DNA of 38,379 nt, taken from Lutibacter sp. Its GTDB lineage: Bacteria; Bacteroidota; Bacteroidia; Flavobacteriales; Flavobacteriaceae. The position numbers and the translations under genes were made by a program. The stretch is from assembly GCA_014859175.1 (NCBI GenBank), contig JACUUQ010000003.1, forward strand, positions 1 to 38,379, read 5' to 3'. The notes beneath the pieces were generated by a model. It was given only the letters and a program-made list of their open reading frames with translations, made no database searches and was not told the DNA's origin. This document shows positions 38,085-38,379 of this stretch, piece by piece (within the stretch, counting starts at the first letter, position 1; the number at the start of each line of letters is the position of its first letter).

Positions 38085-38379
38085 ATGAAAAAAATATTTC
38101 AAATTTTATTAATCGTATGCGCGGGTTTAGCGATGAACTCTTGTTATTATAATGAATTAATAGAAAGGCCTATTCCTGAATTGCCTGCTGATGTAGAAAT
38201 TTTATTTGGAACCCAAATACAACCTTTTTTCACGAACAGTTGTGCCGGTTGCCATAATGCCAGCAGAAATCCAGATTTAAGAGAAGGTTTTGCTTATAAC
38301 GCTCTTGTGCCGCAATATGTTACCGCCAATAACGCTGATGCAAGTCCATTGTATGTTAAACTAGAAGGCGGTCATCAAA
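38085..38379 (+). CDS. c-type cytochrome-like lipoprotein, 3' truncated by window edge
   Basis: MKKIFQILLIVCAGLAMNSCYYNELIERPIPELPADVEILFGTQIQPFFTNSCAGCHNASRNP... with lipobox and CAGCH. Not in the supplied ORF track because it is open at the edge. Confidence 0.85.
   Translation, partial: MKKIFQILLIVCAGLAMNSCYYNELIERPIPELPADVEILFGTQIQPFFTNSCAGCHNASRNPDLREGFAYNALVPQYVTANNADASPLYVKLEGGHQ

Noticed and set aside
1-38379. CRISPR arrays, tRNA/rRNA genes, intact IS elements or phage genes
   Set aside because: None seen: no regularly spaced direct repeats, no recognisable tRNA/rRNA sequence, and no transposase, integrase or structural phage proteins in the ORF set.

Overview
The window is a Bacteroidota chromosome segment, most likely Flavobacteriaceae judging from gene order, codon style, promoter style and GLPGLI/TonB proteins. 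Most of it is a housekeeping backbone: YebC, menaquinone genes (menE, menC, menA), an Fe-S/HdrB-HdrC-like operon with MCE protein and amidase, LptD, mgsA/gap/pfkA, TamB, TsaD, MscS and a lone 2-oxoacid dehydrogenase E2. Three accessory parts stand out. (1) A putative copper-acquisition operon, consisting of a TonB receptor with an OprC/NosA-like 'NACPSRMDP' CxxxM motif and a small Cys/His-rich membrane protein. (2) A ~4.5 kb AT-rich cassette (~8.99-13.53 kb) encoding a TonB-type barrel, a GLPGLI protein and a short, very acidic, 4-Cys secreted peptide. It is bracketed by the real menA 3' end and a diverged duplicate menA 3' fragment, which looks like a recombination scar. (3) A cytochrome c region (diheme lipoprotein; hexaheme lipoprotein with a collagen-like Gly-X-Y linker; a further partial cytochrome). 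Near-identical Crp/Fnr-type palindromes (TGACTTTTGTCA-like) lie upstream of the copper operon and of two cytochrome genes, suggesting one regulon. Dispersed and tandem repeats have been co-opted into coding sequences: VIASGAKQS inside MenE and APYPPKGEL at the end of a CPBP protease. All calls are from reading the sequence; no database searches were run.
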